Shown one piece after another: positions 34,708 to 43,449 of a stretch of 64,000 bases of DNA (its first letter is position 1; each line of letters opens with the position of its first letter). Source of the stretch: JAFMJV01 sp963814315 (lineage in GTDB: Bacteria > Chloroflexota > Limnocylindria > Limnocylindrales > CSP1-4); NCBI GenBank assembly GCA_963814315.1, contig CAWFCG010000001.1:62001-126000 (forward strand), read 5' to 3'. The notes under the pieces were generated by a model. It was not told the origin of the DNA and ran no database searches. It saw only the letters and a program-made list of their open reading frames with translations. The position numbers and the translations under genes are program-made.

Positions 34708-35190
34708 ATGAAGGCAAAGATCGGCGCGGCCATCGCCGCTGTCGCAGCCGCCGCGAGCGCGGCCGGGGCCGCGGCGTGGGCCCGGCGCAAGCGCGAGGGT
34801 CAAGGGGAGGTCGATCTGGAGGTACGGGAGGCCAAGGCGGCGCCGAAGGCCGCACCAGCCGAGCCGGTCGCTGAGACCGCCTCAAGCGCTGAGGCCGTCT
34901 CGACCGAGGCGCCGCCGAAGGCCGCACCAGCCGAGCCATCTGCGGTCGACGTTGGTGCGGCGGAGACAGGCGGGGCTGAGACAGGCGGGGCCGATGACCT
35001 CACCGTGATCAAAGGTCTCGGCCCGCTGAGCGCTGAGCGACTTGGGGAGCACGGGGTGACCACGCTGGCAGAGATCGCTGCCTGGAACGATGCCGACATC
35101 GAGCGCATCGCACCGCAGATCAACCTCGCCGCCGATCGCATCCGTCGTGACGACTGGGTCGGCCAGGCACGCGCCGCGACCGAGGGCTGA
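34708..35190 (+). CDS. Membrane-anchored helix-hairpin-helix protein
   Basis: A 160-residue protein. An N-terminal hydrophobic Ala-rich segment (IGAAIAAVAAAASAAGAAAW) is followed by RRKR, suggesting a membrane anchor with the rest in the cytosol. A low-complexity Ala/Pro/Glu linker contains repeats such as KAAPAEP and ETGGA. The C-terminal ~65 residues, LTVIKGLGPLSAERLGEHGV to INLAADRIRRDDWVG, form a helix-hairpin-helix domain like those in ribosomal-protein- or nuclease-annotated small proteins. DNA binding is possible. The role is unknown. Confidence 0.72.
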   Translation: MKAKIGAAIAAVAAAASAAGAAAWARRKREGQGEVDLEVREAKAAPKAAPAEPVAETASSAEAVSTEAPPKAAPAEPSAVDVGAAETGGAETGGADDLTVIKGLGPLSAERLGEHGVTTLAEIAAWNDADIERIAPQINLAADRIRRDDWVGQARAATEG

Positions 35191-35410
35191 CGATCGGTCT
35201 AGGGTTACAGGCCGGTTTCGGGTTGTCTACTGGTCAAGATGTTGCATCTGTTGCAAGGTGCGCCGACGCGGCCGGATCGGCGGCCGGATCGGTGGTCGAA
35301 TCGCCGGCAGCTGGAGCCAGGCGGACAGACCGACGCCGCCGGTCGTGGGTGTTCCGGCGGCGTTGGGGCAGACGTTCGGTTCGATCGGGGTCAGGCCCTG
35401 ATCTGATGGG

Positions 35411-35605
35411 CTAGCGGTTCCTTGCCAGGAAGGACATCACATCCTCAAGGCGGAAGCGGCGGTCGCCCCTCTTGCAGACACGATAGAAGGGCAGTTCACC
35501 ACGGTCCCCGAGTCGCTTGACCGTGTTGACATGCAGGTGGAGAAGCTCAGCGACTTCGCTCGCGGTGAGCATCGGGCCGAGCTCGTGGGCTGCCATGGAC
35601 GCCAT
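35411..35605 (-). CDS. Excisionase/MerR-type helix-turn-helix protein
   Basis: A 64-residue DNA-binding protein with the excisionase-like winged helix: LTASEVAELLHLHVNTVKRLGDRGELPFYRV, then GDRRFRLEDVMSFL. Stand-alone proteins of this kind include phage Xis and the developmental regulator BldC. No integrase is adjacent, so it may be a chromosomal regulator. The 220 bp between its stop and the HhH gene hold no visible gene. Confidence 0.8.
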   Translation of the reverse strand: MASMAAHELGPMLTASEVAELLHLHVNTVKRLGDRGELPFYRVCKRGDRRFRLEDVMSFLARNR

Positions 35606-35845
35606 CTACGTTCCTTACTTCGCGTTCAGTGGGCTGCTGGACGGGTGCTCGGGTGCTCGGAGGCTCGGCGCCACTGGTCGGCCGAGGACACCCCGATGGA
35701 GGAAGTCACGTGTGATGCGGTCTATCGAGGTGTTGGGTCGCATGGTGGCGTCCGCACTGCTCCGCAACAACCCGTACTTGGGTCAGGCCCACGGGTACCG
35801 AGGGTCTGTTGCCCATCGGCACCGCACCGGAGCAAACCACACTGG

Positions 35846-36232
35846 TCAGCTTCCGAGAGCATCCATGCGCTCGGCCAAGGCAGCCTCGATCATCGCCGCG
35901 GCAGCCGCTGAACCAGTGGCCTCGATCGATCGCACCTTGATGTGTCTCAGCTGGGCCCCTGTGCCTTCAAGCACACCGCCAGGATCGGGCAGGACCGCAC
36001 CGTAGAAGAACCCCAGGTTGACCCACCTCCGCTGGGGCGACACATAGCAGTAGGCCTCACTCATCTTGTGAGGTCCGACCCCGAAAGTAGCAGCGCGGTC
36101 GCCCAGCCGCACGACCTCCACCGCCGTCGGGTGGATACGATGCACGATCTCACGCAGCCTGGTTGCGATCGGTCGCATGTCCGGCTCACTCAGTGCCATC
36201 AACTCATCGAATGTGCCAAAGTGGGTCGCCAC
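35846..36232 (-). CDS. DUF1801 (YdhG-like) protein
   Basis: A 128-residue protein of the DUF1801 type. The N-terminal helix pair MRPIATRLREIVHRIHPTAVEVVRLGD and the beta part SEAYCYVSPQRRWVNLGFFY with RHIKVRS are typical; conserved aromatic and basic residues form a YdhG-like pocket. The family has no established function. The 240 bp to its left hold no recognisable gene. Confidence 0.75.
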   Translation of the reverse strand: MATHFGTFDELMALSEPDMRPIATRLREIVHRIHPTAVEVVRLGDRAATFGVGPHKMSEAYCYVSPQRRWVNLGFFYGAVLPDPGGVLEGTGAQLRHIKVRSIEATGSAAAAAMIEAALAERMDALGS

Positions 36233-36274
36233 GATGCACTCAAGGTAGCACGGCCGTCCGGGGCGTTCGATCAG

Positions 36275-36832
36275 TTAGCGGCGACCGATTCCGCGCGTGC
36301 CAGATCGGCATCGCGGAGATAGCGGCGGAATCGCCGCCAGGAACCCACCCAGCGGCGGACCGATGAAGGCGTTCATCGTCAGCTCGACCGCGTACAGCCG
36401 CGAGTTGGCTCGGGCCAGCAGCGCCTTGGGGACGATGTTGGGCATGATCGACTGGGCCGCCGTGTCGAAGAGCGTCTCGCCGATGCCAAGGACGAAGGCC
36501 GTGACGTACGGCACCGGACGTGAAGGACCACCGGCCAGTGCCAGGGCCACCATCACCACGCGCATGATCTGGACGTTGCGCCTGGTGACGCGCCGGTCCA
36601 GTCGGTCGGCCATTCGTGTTGTTCGCCGGCGCGCTACACCAGCCACGGCAGACGACCCGCGATCGACACGCCGGCCACCAGCGCCGGAGAGGTGGTCAGC
36701 GAACACCGCGACGAGCGGCAGCGCTACCACGAAGATGCCATCCGCCAGGTTGGATACGGCAGACGCCGACCACAACCTGAGGTCGTTGGACCCCAGCGAC
36801 AGGGACGGCCCGGCGGCGTACGCTGTGCTCAC
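36275..36832 (-). pseudogene. MFS transporter remnant (EntS-like), truncated and scrambled
   Basis: The first part, SNDLRLWSASAVSNLADGIF then VVALPLVAVF, is the N-terminal helix region of major facilitator proteins of the EntS type. The next ~35 residues are Arg-rich and do not resemble a membrane protein, which suggests a frameshift or small deletion. Homology resumes with MADRLDRRVTRRNVQIMRVV and continues to AFIGPPLGGFLAAIPPL, then ends. Only ~185 codons remain of ~400. It should not be a working transporter. Confidence 0.68.
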
Positions 36833-36892
36833 TCGCAGACGGTACCGGAACCTAACGACCGCGGGTGATAGCGCCACACGGGGAGCGACCAC

Positions 36893-37207
36893 ATGATTCT
36901 GTCCACGTCCGACCGCATCGAGGGCCGCGAGATCGCGGAGACCATCGGCGTGGTTCGCGGCAACGCCGCGCGTGCGCGCGGCCTCGGCTACGACATCATG
37001 GCCGGCTTCCGCAACATCTTCGGCGGCGCCGTGCCCGAGTACTCCCGGCTCATCACCGAGACTCGTGACGAAGCGACCGCCAACATGATCGCGGCAGCAC
37101 AGGCACAAGGCGCCGATGGCATCGTCGCCGTGCGCTACACGACCTCCATGATCGCCACCGGCATCAGTGAGATCCTGGCCTACGGGACGGCTGTCAAGCT
37201 GCGGTAG
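36893..37207 (+). CDS. YbjQ/UPF0145 family protein
   Basis: A 104-residue YbjQ-type protein: the start IEGREIAETIGVVRGNAARA, the central GYDIMAGFRNIFGGAVPEYS and the end QGADGIVAVRYTTSMIA with GTAVKLR cover the whole family fold. The family forms pentamers or decamers and is often annotated heavy-metal-binding, without firm evidence. It diverges from the MFS remnant. No functional partner is evident. Confidence 0.88.
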   Translation: MILSTSDRIEGREIAETIGVVRGNAARARGLGYDIMAGFRNIFGGAVPEYSRLITETRDEATANMIAAAQAQGADGIVAVRYTTSMIATGISEILAYGTAVKLR

Positions 37208-37241
37208 GACTCGGCGTAGCGGCGTCCTGGTCCCGGACCGA

Positions 37242-38231
37242 TCAGCCCTGGCGACGCCGCCTGATGATGTCGAGGTACACGGCCAGGATGACGATGCAGC
37301 CGGTGACGACGGTCTGCCACTCCTGGGGCACGTTCATCAAACGCAGCCCATTAGTGAGCACACTGATGATGAACGCGCCGATCACGGTGCCGAACATGGA
37401 GCCCTCGCCGCCTGCGAGGGAGGTACCGCCGATGACAGCCGCGGCGATGGCGTCGAGCTCGTAGCCGAAGCCGACGGCAGGCTGCGCGGAGTTCAGGCGG
37501 GCTGCCATGACCACGCCGGCGATACCCGCGAAGAGACCGGCGAGCACGTAGGCGGAGGCCTTGTAGCGCATCGTGCGCACACCGGACAGTCGCGTGGCTT
37601 CCTCGTTGCTGCCGATGGCGAAGATGTAGCGGCCCAGGACGGTCTTGCTGAGGATGAAGCCGGCGATGACGGCGACGGCGATGAAGACGAAGAACAGGTT
37701 GGGCAGGTCCGGGAGGCCGAGGTCTCCGAGAAACGAGCCCATGAACGCCTGGTTGAACTCCGGCTGGTCGGGGAAGTAAATGGGGCGCAGCTCGGAGATC
37801 ACAAGCGAGAGGCCGCGCGCGATGTTGAGCATGCCCAGCGTGGCGATGAAGGGCGGCAGATTGAAGCGCGCGATGAGCGTGCCGTTGATGGCACCCATCA
37901 GGGTACCGGTCGCGATGCCGGCCAGGATACCGATACCCCAGGGCAGCCCGAGATTGGTGACGAAGACGCCGGTCATCACCGCCGAGAGCGTCATCACCGT
38001 GCCGATGGACAGGTCGATACCGGCGGTGATGATGACGAAGGTCACACCCATGGCCAGGATGCCCACGACAGATGTCGCAAGGAAGACGCCCTTGGCGTTG
38101 CTCCACGAGAGGAAGTGCTCGGACGCAAGTGAGAAGAAGATGATCAGGATGACCAGCGCGCCCAACGCCAGCACCTTCTGGACGGCGTCGGACTTGAAGA
38201 TCGATCCTGCTCGTGTCGCTGCGCTCTGCAT
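37242..38231 (-). CDS. Sugar ABC transporter permease, RbsC-like
   Basis: A 329-residue CUT2 permease with about ten hydrophobic segments. Family signatures are VTFVIITAGIDLSIGTVMTL, FIATLGMLNIARGLSLVI, FAIGSNEEATRLSGV and AVIGGTSLAGGEGSMFGTVI. The ATG at 38231 has GAGGA upstream; a TTG at 38246 overlapping the ATPase stop by 4 bp is an alternative. It is last in a binding protein-ATPase-permease operon. Ribose or a related sugar is likely; no catabolic gene is adjacent to decide. Confidence 0.9.
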   Translation of the reverse strand: MQSAATRAGSIFKSDAVQKVLALGALVILIIFFSLASEHFLSWSNAKGVFLATSVVGILAMGVTFVIITAGIDLSIGTVMTLSAVMTGVFVTNLGLPWGIGILAGIATGTLMGAINGTLIARFNLPPFIATLGMLNIARGLSLVISELRPIYFPDQPEFNQAFMGSFLGDLGLPDLPNLFFVFIAVAVIAGFILSKTVLGRYIFAIGSNEEATRLSGVRTMRYKASAYVLAGLFAGIAGVVMAARLNSAQPAVGFGYELDAIAAAVIGGTSLAGGEGSMFGTVIGAFIISVLTNGLRLMNVPQEWQTVVTGCIVILAVYLDIIRRRRQG

Positions 38232-38242
38232 CTGTGTCCTCG

Positions 38243-39769
38243 TCAACTCGTCGCTTGGGCGACCGACTCGCGTTGGGTCGCGAGCGTCATGATCTTTTCC
38301 TGGTCCGCATCAGCCGCGGTCAGCTCACCCGTTAGCCGTCCTTCACACATCACGATGATGCGGTGGCTCATGCGCAGGATCTCCGGTAGCTCCGAGCTGA
38401 TCATGAGGATCGACTTGCCCGCCGCGGCCAGCTCGTTGAGCAAGTGGTAGATCTCCTGCTTGGCGCCCACGTCGATGCCGCGCGTGGGCTCGTCGAAGAT
38501 GAGCACGTCCATCTCTGCCGTCAGCCACTTGGCGATGACGAGCTTCTGCTGGTTGCCACCGGACAGGTTGCGCGCCTTCTGTTTGATGCTGGGCGTGCGG
38601 ATGTCCAGCTCCTCCACGCGCTGCTCGGCAATTTCCGCGGTCCGCTTGGTATCGACACGACCGAACGACTTGAGCAGGTTGTTGAAGGAGGCCAGCGCCA
38701 CGTTGTTCTCGACGTCCAGGCCGAGGGCCAGCCCATATCTCTTCCGATCTTCGGAGAGATAGGCGATGCCCAGCTCGACCGCCCGTGCCGGGTTGGCGAT
38801 CTCAACGGGCTGACCATGCACCTCGATCTCACCGGCGTCCTTGTGGTCGGCGCCGAAGATGAGACGGGCGAGTTCGGTCCGGCCAGCGCCCACCAGTCCC
38901 GCGACACCCAGGATCTCGCCTCGGCGCAGCTGGAACGTGACGTCCTGCACGGCACGGCCGCGCGAGAGGTTCCTGACCTCAAGGACGACTGGCTGCTCAG
39001 CGGCATCGAGGGGAACGTGCGGCGCCTCCTCGAAGATGGTGCGCCCCACCATCATCGAGATGATCTCGTCGATCGACACCGACTTGGTCCCGACGGTGTC
39101 GACGTACTGGCCATCACGCATGACCGTGACGCGGTCGGAGATCTGGCGCAGCTCCTCGAGTCGGTGAGAGATGTGGACGATGCCCTTGCCCTGTTCCCGC
39201 AGCGAGCGGATGATGCGGAACAGTTCCTCGATCTCGGCGTCGGTCAGCGCGGCGGTGGGCTCATCCATGATGAGCACCGACGCATCGAGTGACAGCGCCT
39301 TGGCGATCTCCACCATCTGCTGCTGTGCCACTTTGAGGTCCATGACCTTGGCGGTGGGATCGAGTCGGAGACCGAGACGTTCGATGAGCTCCGCGGTCTG
39401 CCGCACCTGCGCCTTGTCGTCGACGATGAAGCTCAGGCGACCGCGCGGTTCACGACCCATGTAGATGTTCTGAGCGACCGTGAGATGCGGGGCCAGCACC
39501 AGCTCCTGGTGGATCATGCTGATTCCCAGCTCGCGTCCAGCGCGCGGGTTTGGCACCTCGACCTGCCTACCGTCGACTTCGATAGTCCCCGAATCGCGCT
39601 GGTAGATGCCGGTGAGCACCTTCATCAGCGTCGATTTGCCCGCGCCGTTCTCACCGACCAGCGCGTGGACCTCACCCGGGCGCAGATCGAACTGTGCGTC
39701 CTTCAGTGCCTGGACGCCGGGGAAACGCTTGTCGATGCCCTGCATCCGGACAAGGAGGTCAGCCGACAT
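38243..39769 (-). CDS. Sugar ABC transporter ATP-binding protein, RbsA-like (two domains)
   Basis: A 508-residue ATPase with two nucleotide-binding domains. The first has Walker A HALVGENGAGKSTLMKVLTG and LIMDEPTAALTDAEI. The second has LGVAGLVGAGRTELARLIFG, a degenerate Walker A, with LSGGNQQKLVIAKWL and LIFDEPTRGIDVGAKQEIY. This degenerate second site is normal for RbsA/XylG-type proteins. It lies between the binding-protein and permease genes, preceded by an intercistronic hairpin. Confidence 0.93.
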   Translation of the reverse strand: MSADLLVRMQGIDKRFPGVQALKDAQFDLRPGEVHALVGENGAGKSTLMKVLTGIYQRDSGTIEVDGRQVEVPNPRAGRELGISMIHQELVLAPHLTVAQNIYMGREPRGRLSFIVDDKAQVRQTAELIERLGLRLDPTAKVMDLKVAQQQMVEIAKALSLDASVLIMDEPTAALTDAEIEELFRIIRSLREQGKGIVHISHRLEELRQISDRVTVMRDGQYVDTVGTKSVSIDEIISMMVGRTIFEEAPHVPLDAAEQPVVLEVRNLSRGRAVQDVTFQLRRGEILGVAGLVGAGRTELARLIFGADHKDAGEIEVHGQPVEIANPARAVELGIAYLSEDRKRYGLALGLDVENNVALASFNNLLKSFGRVDTKRTAEIAEQRVEELDIRTPSIKQKARNLSGGNQQKLVIAKWLTAEMDVLIFDEPTRGIDVGAKQEIYHLLNELAAAGKSILMISSELPEILRMSHRIIVMCEGRLTGELTAADADQEKIMTLATQRESVAQATS

Positions 39770-39798
39770 AGGACCCTCGCTGTGGATAGGCGAACGGA

Positions 39799-39821
39799 GC
39801 CGCCGCCTGGATCGCGGCGGC
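39799..39821 (-). promoter_or_regulatory. Intercistronic hairpin between binding protein and ATPase genes
   Basis: GCCGCCGC and GCGGCGGC form an 8-bp all-GC stem with a 7-nt loop in the 84-bp gap between the binding-protein stop and the ATPase start. Such hairpins often act as partial terminators or mRNA stabilisers that keep binding-protein levels above those of the membrane parts. This role is inferred. Confidence 0.6.
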
Positions 39822-39853
39822 CCCGTCGGTCTCGTTACTTCAGGGGTGCAGTC

Positions 39854-40873
39854 CTACTCGTAGAGGACAGCCGCGACCTCGGGATCATCGATGGTCGAGG
39901 CATCGGCCCAGATGAAGCCGGTGTCGATGTTGGCTGGAACTTCCATGCCCTGCAGCGCCATGGCGGCCGCCTCGACGCACTTGGCGCCGATGCCGACCGG
40001 GTTCTGCTGGACCGCACCAGCCATGGTGCCGTCCTTGATGGCGTTGATCTGGGCGATGCCGGAGTCGTAGCCGATGACCACGACCTTGTCTGCCACGCCG
40101 AGCTCGTTCACGGCGTTCAGGACGCCGATGGCGGAGCCTTCATTGCCGCCGAAGAAGCCCGTCATGTCCGGGTTGGCAGTGATCATCGCCTTGGCCAGGT
40201 CGGTGGACTTCAACTGGTCGCCACCACCGTACTGGGGGCCGATGATCTCGATGTCCGGGTAGGCCTCAGCCATGCGGTTCACGAAGCCCTCGGAGCGGTC
40301 GATGCCGGTGCGGCTGGTCTGGTCGTGGACGATGACGCCGACCTTGCCGGAGCCACCGATGAGCTCGGCCATCTTGTCCGCGGCGAGTGCCGCAGCGGCG
40401 ACGTTGTCCGTCGCGGCCGTGGTGATGGGGATGTCACTGTCGACGCCGGAGTCGAAGGCGATGACGGGGATGCCGTCAGCCTGCATCTGCTCGAGCAGCG
40501 GGTTGGCAGCCTGGCTGTCCAGGGCCGCGAAGCAGATGGCGTCGGGATTCTTGTCGTATTCGGCCTGCAGCATCTCGATCTGGATGGCCACATCGGACTC
40601 GCTGGCGGGCCCGATGAAGTTGACATCCATGTTCAGCGCGGCGGCCTCATCCTCGGCCCCGCCCTTGACGGCCTGCCAGAACTGGTGCTGGAAGCCTTTG
40701 GAAACGATGGGGACATAGGGCTTGGCGTCGTCAGCGAATGGCTGGGGTGCAGCCATCATGTCCGCGGCGGGGCTCACGTCCGCTGCGGGGCTCTCATCCT
40801 GGGCCACCACCGGGACCGCCATCACCGCCGCCAGGGCGATCGACGCGGTCAGCGCGATTGCACGTGTATTCAT
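39854..40873 (-). CDS. Sugar ABC transporter binding protein, RbsB-like
   Basis: A 339-residue PBP1-type sugar-binding protein. The signal peptide is RAIALTASIALAAVMAVPVV with cleavage near VAQDE, followed by a low-complexity ESPAADVSPAADMMAA linker. The lobes contain PYVPIVSKGFQHQFWQAVKG, PVIAFDSGVDSDIPITTAAT and VVIGYDSGIAQINAIKDGTM. A GGAGG lies just upstream of the ATG at 40873, so the longer ORF is rejected. It is first in the operon. The ligand is probably a pentose or related sugar. Confidence 0.9.
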   Translation of the reverse strand: MNTRAIALTASIALAAVMAVPVVAQDESPAADVSPAADMMAAPQPFADDAKPYVPIVSKGFQHQFWQAVKGGAEDEAAALNMDVNFIGPASESDVAIQIEMLQAEYDKNPDAICFAALDSQAANPLLEQMQADGIPVIAFDSGVDSDIPITTAATDNVAAAALAADKMAELIGGSGKVGVIVHDQTSRTGIDRSEGFVNRMAEAYPDIEIIGPQYGGGDQLKSTDLAKAMITANPDMTGFFGGNEGSAIGVLNAVNELGVADKVVVIGYDSGIAQINAIKDGTMAGAVQQNPVGIGAKCVEAAAMALQGMEVPANIDTGFIWADASTIDDPEVAAVLYE

Positions 40874-40949
40874 GGTCCTCCTTCGACCTTTTCTCTCAGC
40901 CCTGTCGCCCGGACTTGTGCCCAGCGAATAGGTATGCGGGCTGCTCGAA

Positions 40950-40966
40950 GACACTATACCGGTGTC
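40950..40966. promoter_or_regulatory. Inverted repeat upstream of the ribose-type transporter
   Basis: GACAC and GTGTC arms flank TATACCG about 77 bp upstream of the binding-protein start. The AT-rich centre ACTATACC may overlap a -10 element on the minus strand. It could be an operator; no regulator gene adjoins. Confidence 0.35.
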
Positions 40967-41024
40967 GTCCATGGTCGGATGACCAAGAGCACATCCGATG
41001 GGGTCCAGGTGGACCGACGCGCCG

Positions 41025-43442
41025 CTAACCGACCGGCAGCCAGAGCAGGCTCAACTCACCGACGTTGATGTCGTTCTTCTCCAGGCCGACCTCGAGCGGC
41101 TCGATGGCGCCTGCCTTCTGATTCCACTCGTCCTCGATGCCGGCGACGGCTTCACGCAGGTCCTCTTCGAGGTCCTCAAGCTTGAGGTCGTCTTCGCCGA
41201 TGCGGTTCTCGATGGTCTGCACGCGCTGTGCCGCCGATTGGCCGCGGGTGGCAGCCCGGCCGGCCGAACGGGCGATGGTGGTAGCACTGCCACGACCACC
41301 AAGGATGTGACCAAGCACGGAGCTGCCGATGGCGATGAGGTCCTGGTTGCGACGGTCGGTGACATCGGCCTGCATCTCGGCGATGCGGTCCTGGTGCGCG
41401 GCGATGGAGGCGTTGAGCCGGTCCATCTCGCGGGTCAGGCGCTCGCGGATCTTGGCCACCTCCGCATCCTTGGCCTCGTCGGCGACAGCACGGCAGCGCT
41501 CGCTGAAGGCCGCCTCCGTCTCGTCGAGGCGCGAGTACAGCTTCAGCTCGCGATTGGCCCGCAACGTGACGGTCTGCTGACGATAGAGATGGTCCTTGAG
41601 GTCGGCCGTCGCTCGTCGGAACCAGGCCGCCTCCTTGATGGGTGCCTGCGGCAACAGGTACACGGTCCCGGCGGGCGCCTCGGACCGCAGGTCGCGGGGG
41701 TCGTAGTCCACCGCGTGAGCGGTACCCCAGTCGACCTGTTGACCGTCGATGAGGACGACCGCTTCCCACTCCACCATCTCGCGGAGATCGGCCTTGGTGT
41801 CATCGAAGAGCATTCGCACCCGAGTCACAAGGCCCGCTGACAGACGCTTTCCTCCGGGCATAGCGCCCGCCGCAGTGGCCCATGGCGCTGCCGCATCAAG
41901 GTAGAAGACGGGCACGCCGGCGGCGACATCGGGCGCGACCCGCGTCTCGTCATCGGCCAGTTCGGGTACGGGCTTGGCCGAGTCGGCGCCGACGGGCGCG
42001 AGGGGCGCGGTGGCATCGGCGCCTGGCACGGTGGCCTCGGCACCTTCGCTGGTCGGCAGATCCGGCTGGTCGACGGGCTCATCGACCGTCAGCCGCCTGA
42101 TCTGGTCAGGTGTCAGTGGTCCGGCCAGGTACGACATGGCCCAACGCGTCGAGAACTGCACGGGCGCCTCAGCGGTTGTGCTGTGAAGCAAGAACTCGCG
42201 CTTGTCGAGCGCGGATATGGTGGCACCGAGGGCAGCCGTGTCGACCGCCCCTGCGGCCGAGGTCATGCCCTCCAGCAGCCGCGCCTTGTCCCGCTCGGTC
42301 TGGAGTCGGCCGATCATCCAGGTACCGGCGTTGCTGATGGCCTTGTAGTCGAGATCGACCGGATTCTGGGTGGACAGCACCATGCCCACACCGTGAGCGC
42401 GTGCCTGTTTGAGCAGCGTGAGGATGGGTCTCTTGGCCGGCGGCATCGCGGTCGGCGGCACGTAGCCGAAGACCTCGTCCATGTAGATCAGCGCTCGCAG
42501 CTCGCCGGTACCCGACTGGCGTCGTGTCCACGTCACCATCCTGGAGAGCAGCAACGTGACCACGAACATGCGCTCCGAGTCGGAAAGGTGCGAGACCGTG
42601 ACGATGGCTGCCTGTGGGCGGCCATCAGTGCTGAGCATGGCGTCGATATCCAGCGCGCGCCCCTGGTTCCAGGCAGCGAACGATGGAGAGGCCAGCAAGC
42701 CATTCAGCTTCATGGCTAGCGCGGAACGCTCGCGTGGTGGGTAGAACGTGTCCAGCTCCAGGACGCCGAGCTTGCGCATAGGTGGGTCCTGGATCTGGCC
42801 GATCAGCGTTGCCAGATCGAGGTCCTCCCCGGCGACCCAACTGCGCTCGATGAGGCTGGCGATCAGGACGTGCTCCGGACTTGCCAGTGGATCGGCCTCG
42901 ATGCCGACGAGACCCAGCAAGCCGGAGGTGAAGCCCTCGACCTCATCGCGCAGGATCTCGAGATCGTCGACGCTGGCCGGCGCTTGCAATGAGCCGATGA
43001 GGTCCAGCGGCACGCCGGCGTTGGACCCGGGCGTGTAGATGGTGAAGTCGGCAACGTCACGCAGCTTCGCGATGCGGTCGGGCGTGATGCCGCTGCGTAA
43101 TAGCCCATCGCGCCAGGTCTGCGCGGTCCTGGCGGCAAGCGCATCAGGTGTGATGCCTTCGCGAGCAGCGGCCGCCTCCTCGACCCAGGGTCGGAAGTCA
43201 GACGGGGCCAGGTCCGGAAACGTCAGCAACAGGTTGCCCATGTCGCCCTTGGGATCGATGACCAGGCAAGGCACGCCCTGTAGCAGCGCCTCTTCGATCA
43301 AGTCGATGCCGAGACCAGTCTTGCCCGAACCGGTCATGCCCACGATGACGCCGTGCGTCGTCAGGTCGGCTGGATCGACGCTCAGTGGACTCCTGTCGTC
43401 GAGCCGATGGCCGATGAAGAGCTCGTGGGGGTCGTTCGCCAT
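41025..43442 (-). CDS. HerA/DUF87-like AAA ATPase with C-terminal coiled coil
   Basis: An 805-residue HerA/VirB4-related ATPase. Walker A is HGVIVGMTGSGKTGLGIDLI (residues ~30-50) followed by VPCLVIDPKGDMGN. Walker B is RALIYMDEVFGYVPP (near residue 320), with ARAHGVGMVLSTQNPVDLDY as sensor region. After ~residue 440 an Ala/Pro/Asp linker leads to a C-terminal part with two coiled-coil segments (~650-697 and ~745-785). No signal peptide is seen. It starts 7 bp after the CpaF-RidA fusion gene, so the two form a unit. Its partner or substrate is unknown. Confidence 0.85.
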   Translation of the reverse strand: MANDPHELFIGHRLDDRSPLSVDPADLTTHGVIVGMTGSGKTGLGIDLIEEALLQGVPCLVIDPKGDMGNLLLTFPDLAPSDFRPWVEEAAAAREGITPDALAARTAQTWRDGLLRSGITPDRIAKLRDVADFTIYTPGSNAGVPLDLIGSLQAPASVDDLEILRDEVEGFTSGLLGLVGIEADPLASPEHVLIASLIERSWVAGEDLDLATLIGQIQDPPMRKLGVLELDTFYPPRERSALAMKLNGLLASPSFAAWNQGRALDIDAMLSTDGRPQAAIVTVSHLSDSERMFVVTLLLSRMVTWTRRQSGTGELRALIYMDEVFGYVPPTAMPPAKRPILTLLKQARAHGVGMVLSTQNPVDLDYKAISNAGTWMIGRLQTERDKARLLEGMTSAAGAVDTAALGATISALDKREFLLHSTTAEAPVQFSTRWAMSYLAGPLTPDQIRRLTVDEPVDQPDLPTSEGAEATVPGADATAPLAPVGADSAKPVPELADDETRVAPDVAAGVPVFYLDAAAPWATAAGAMPGGKRLSAGLVTRVRMLFDDTKADLREMVEWEAVVLIDGQQVDWGTAHAVDYDPRDLRSEAPAGTVYLLPQAPIKEAAWFRRATADLKDHLYRQQTVTLRANRELKLYSRLDETEAAFSERCRAVADEAKDAEVAKIRERLTREMDRLNASIAAHQDRIAEMQADVTDRRNQDLIAIGSSVLGHILGGRGSATTIARSAGRAATRGQSAAQRVQTIENRIGEDDLKLEDLEEDLREAVAGIEDEWNQKAGAIEPLEVGLEKNDINVGELSLLWLPVG

Positions 43443-43449
43443 CGGTCAG

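Noticed and set aside
39485..41068. 527-codon plus-strand ORF
   Set aside because: It is antisense to the RbsA-like and RbsB-like genes and shows no protein-family pattern.
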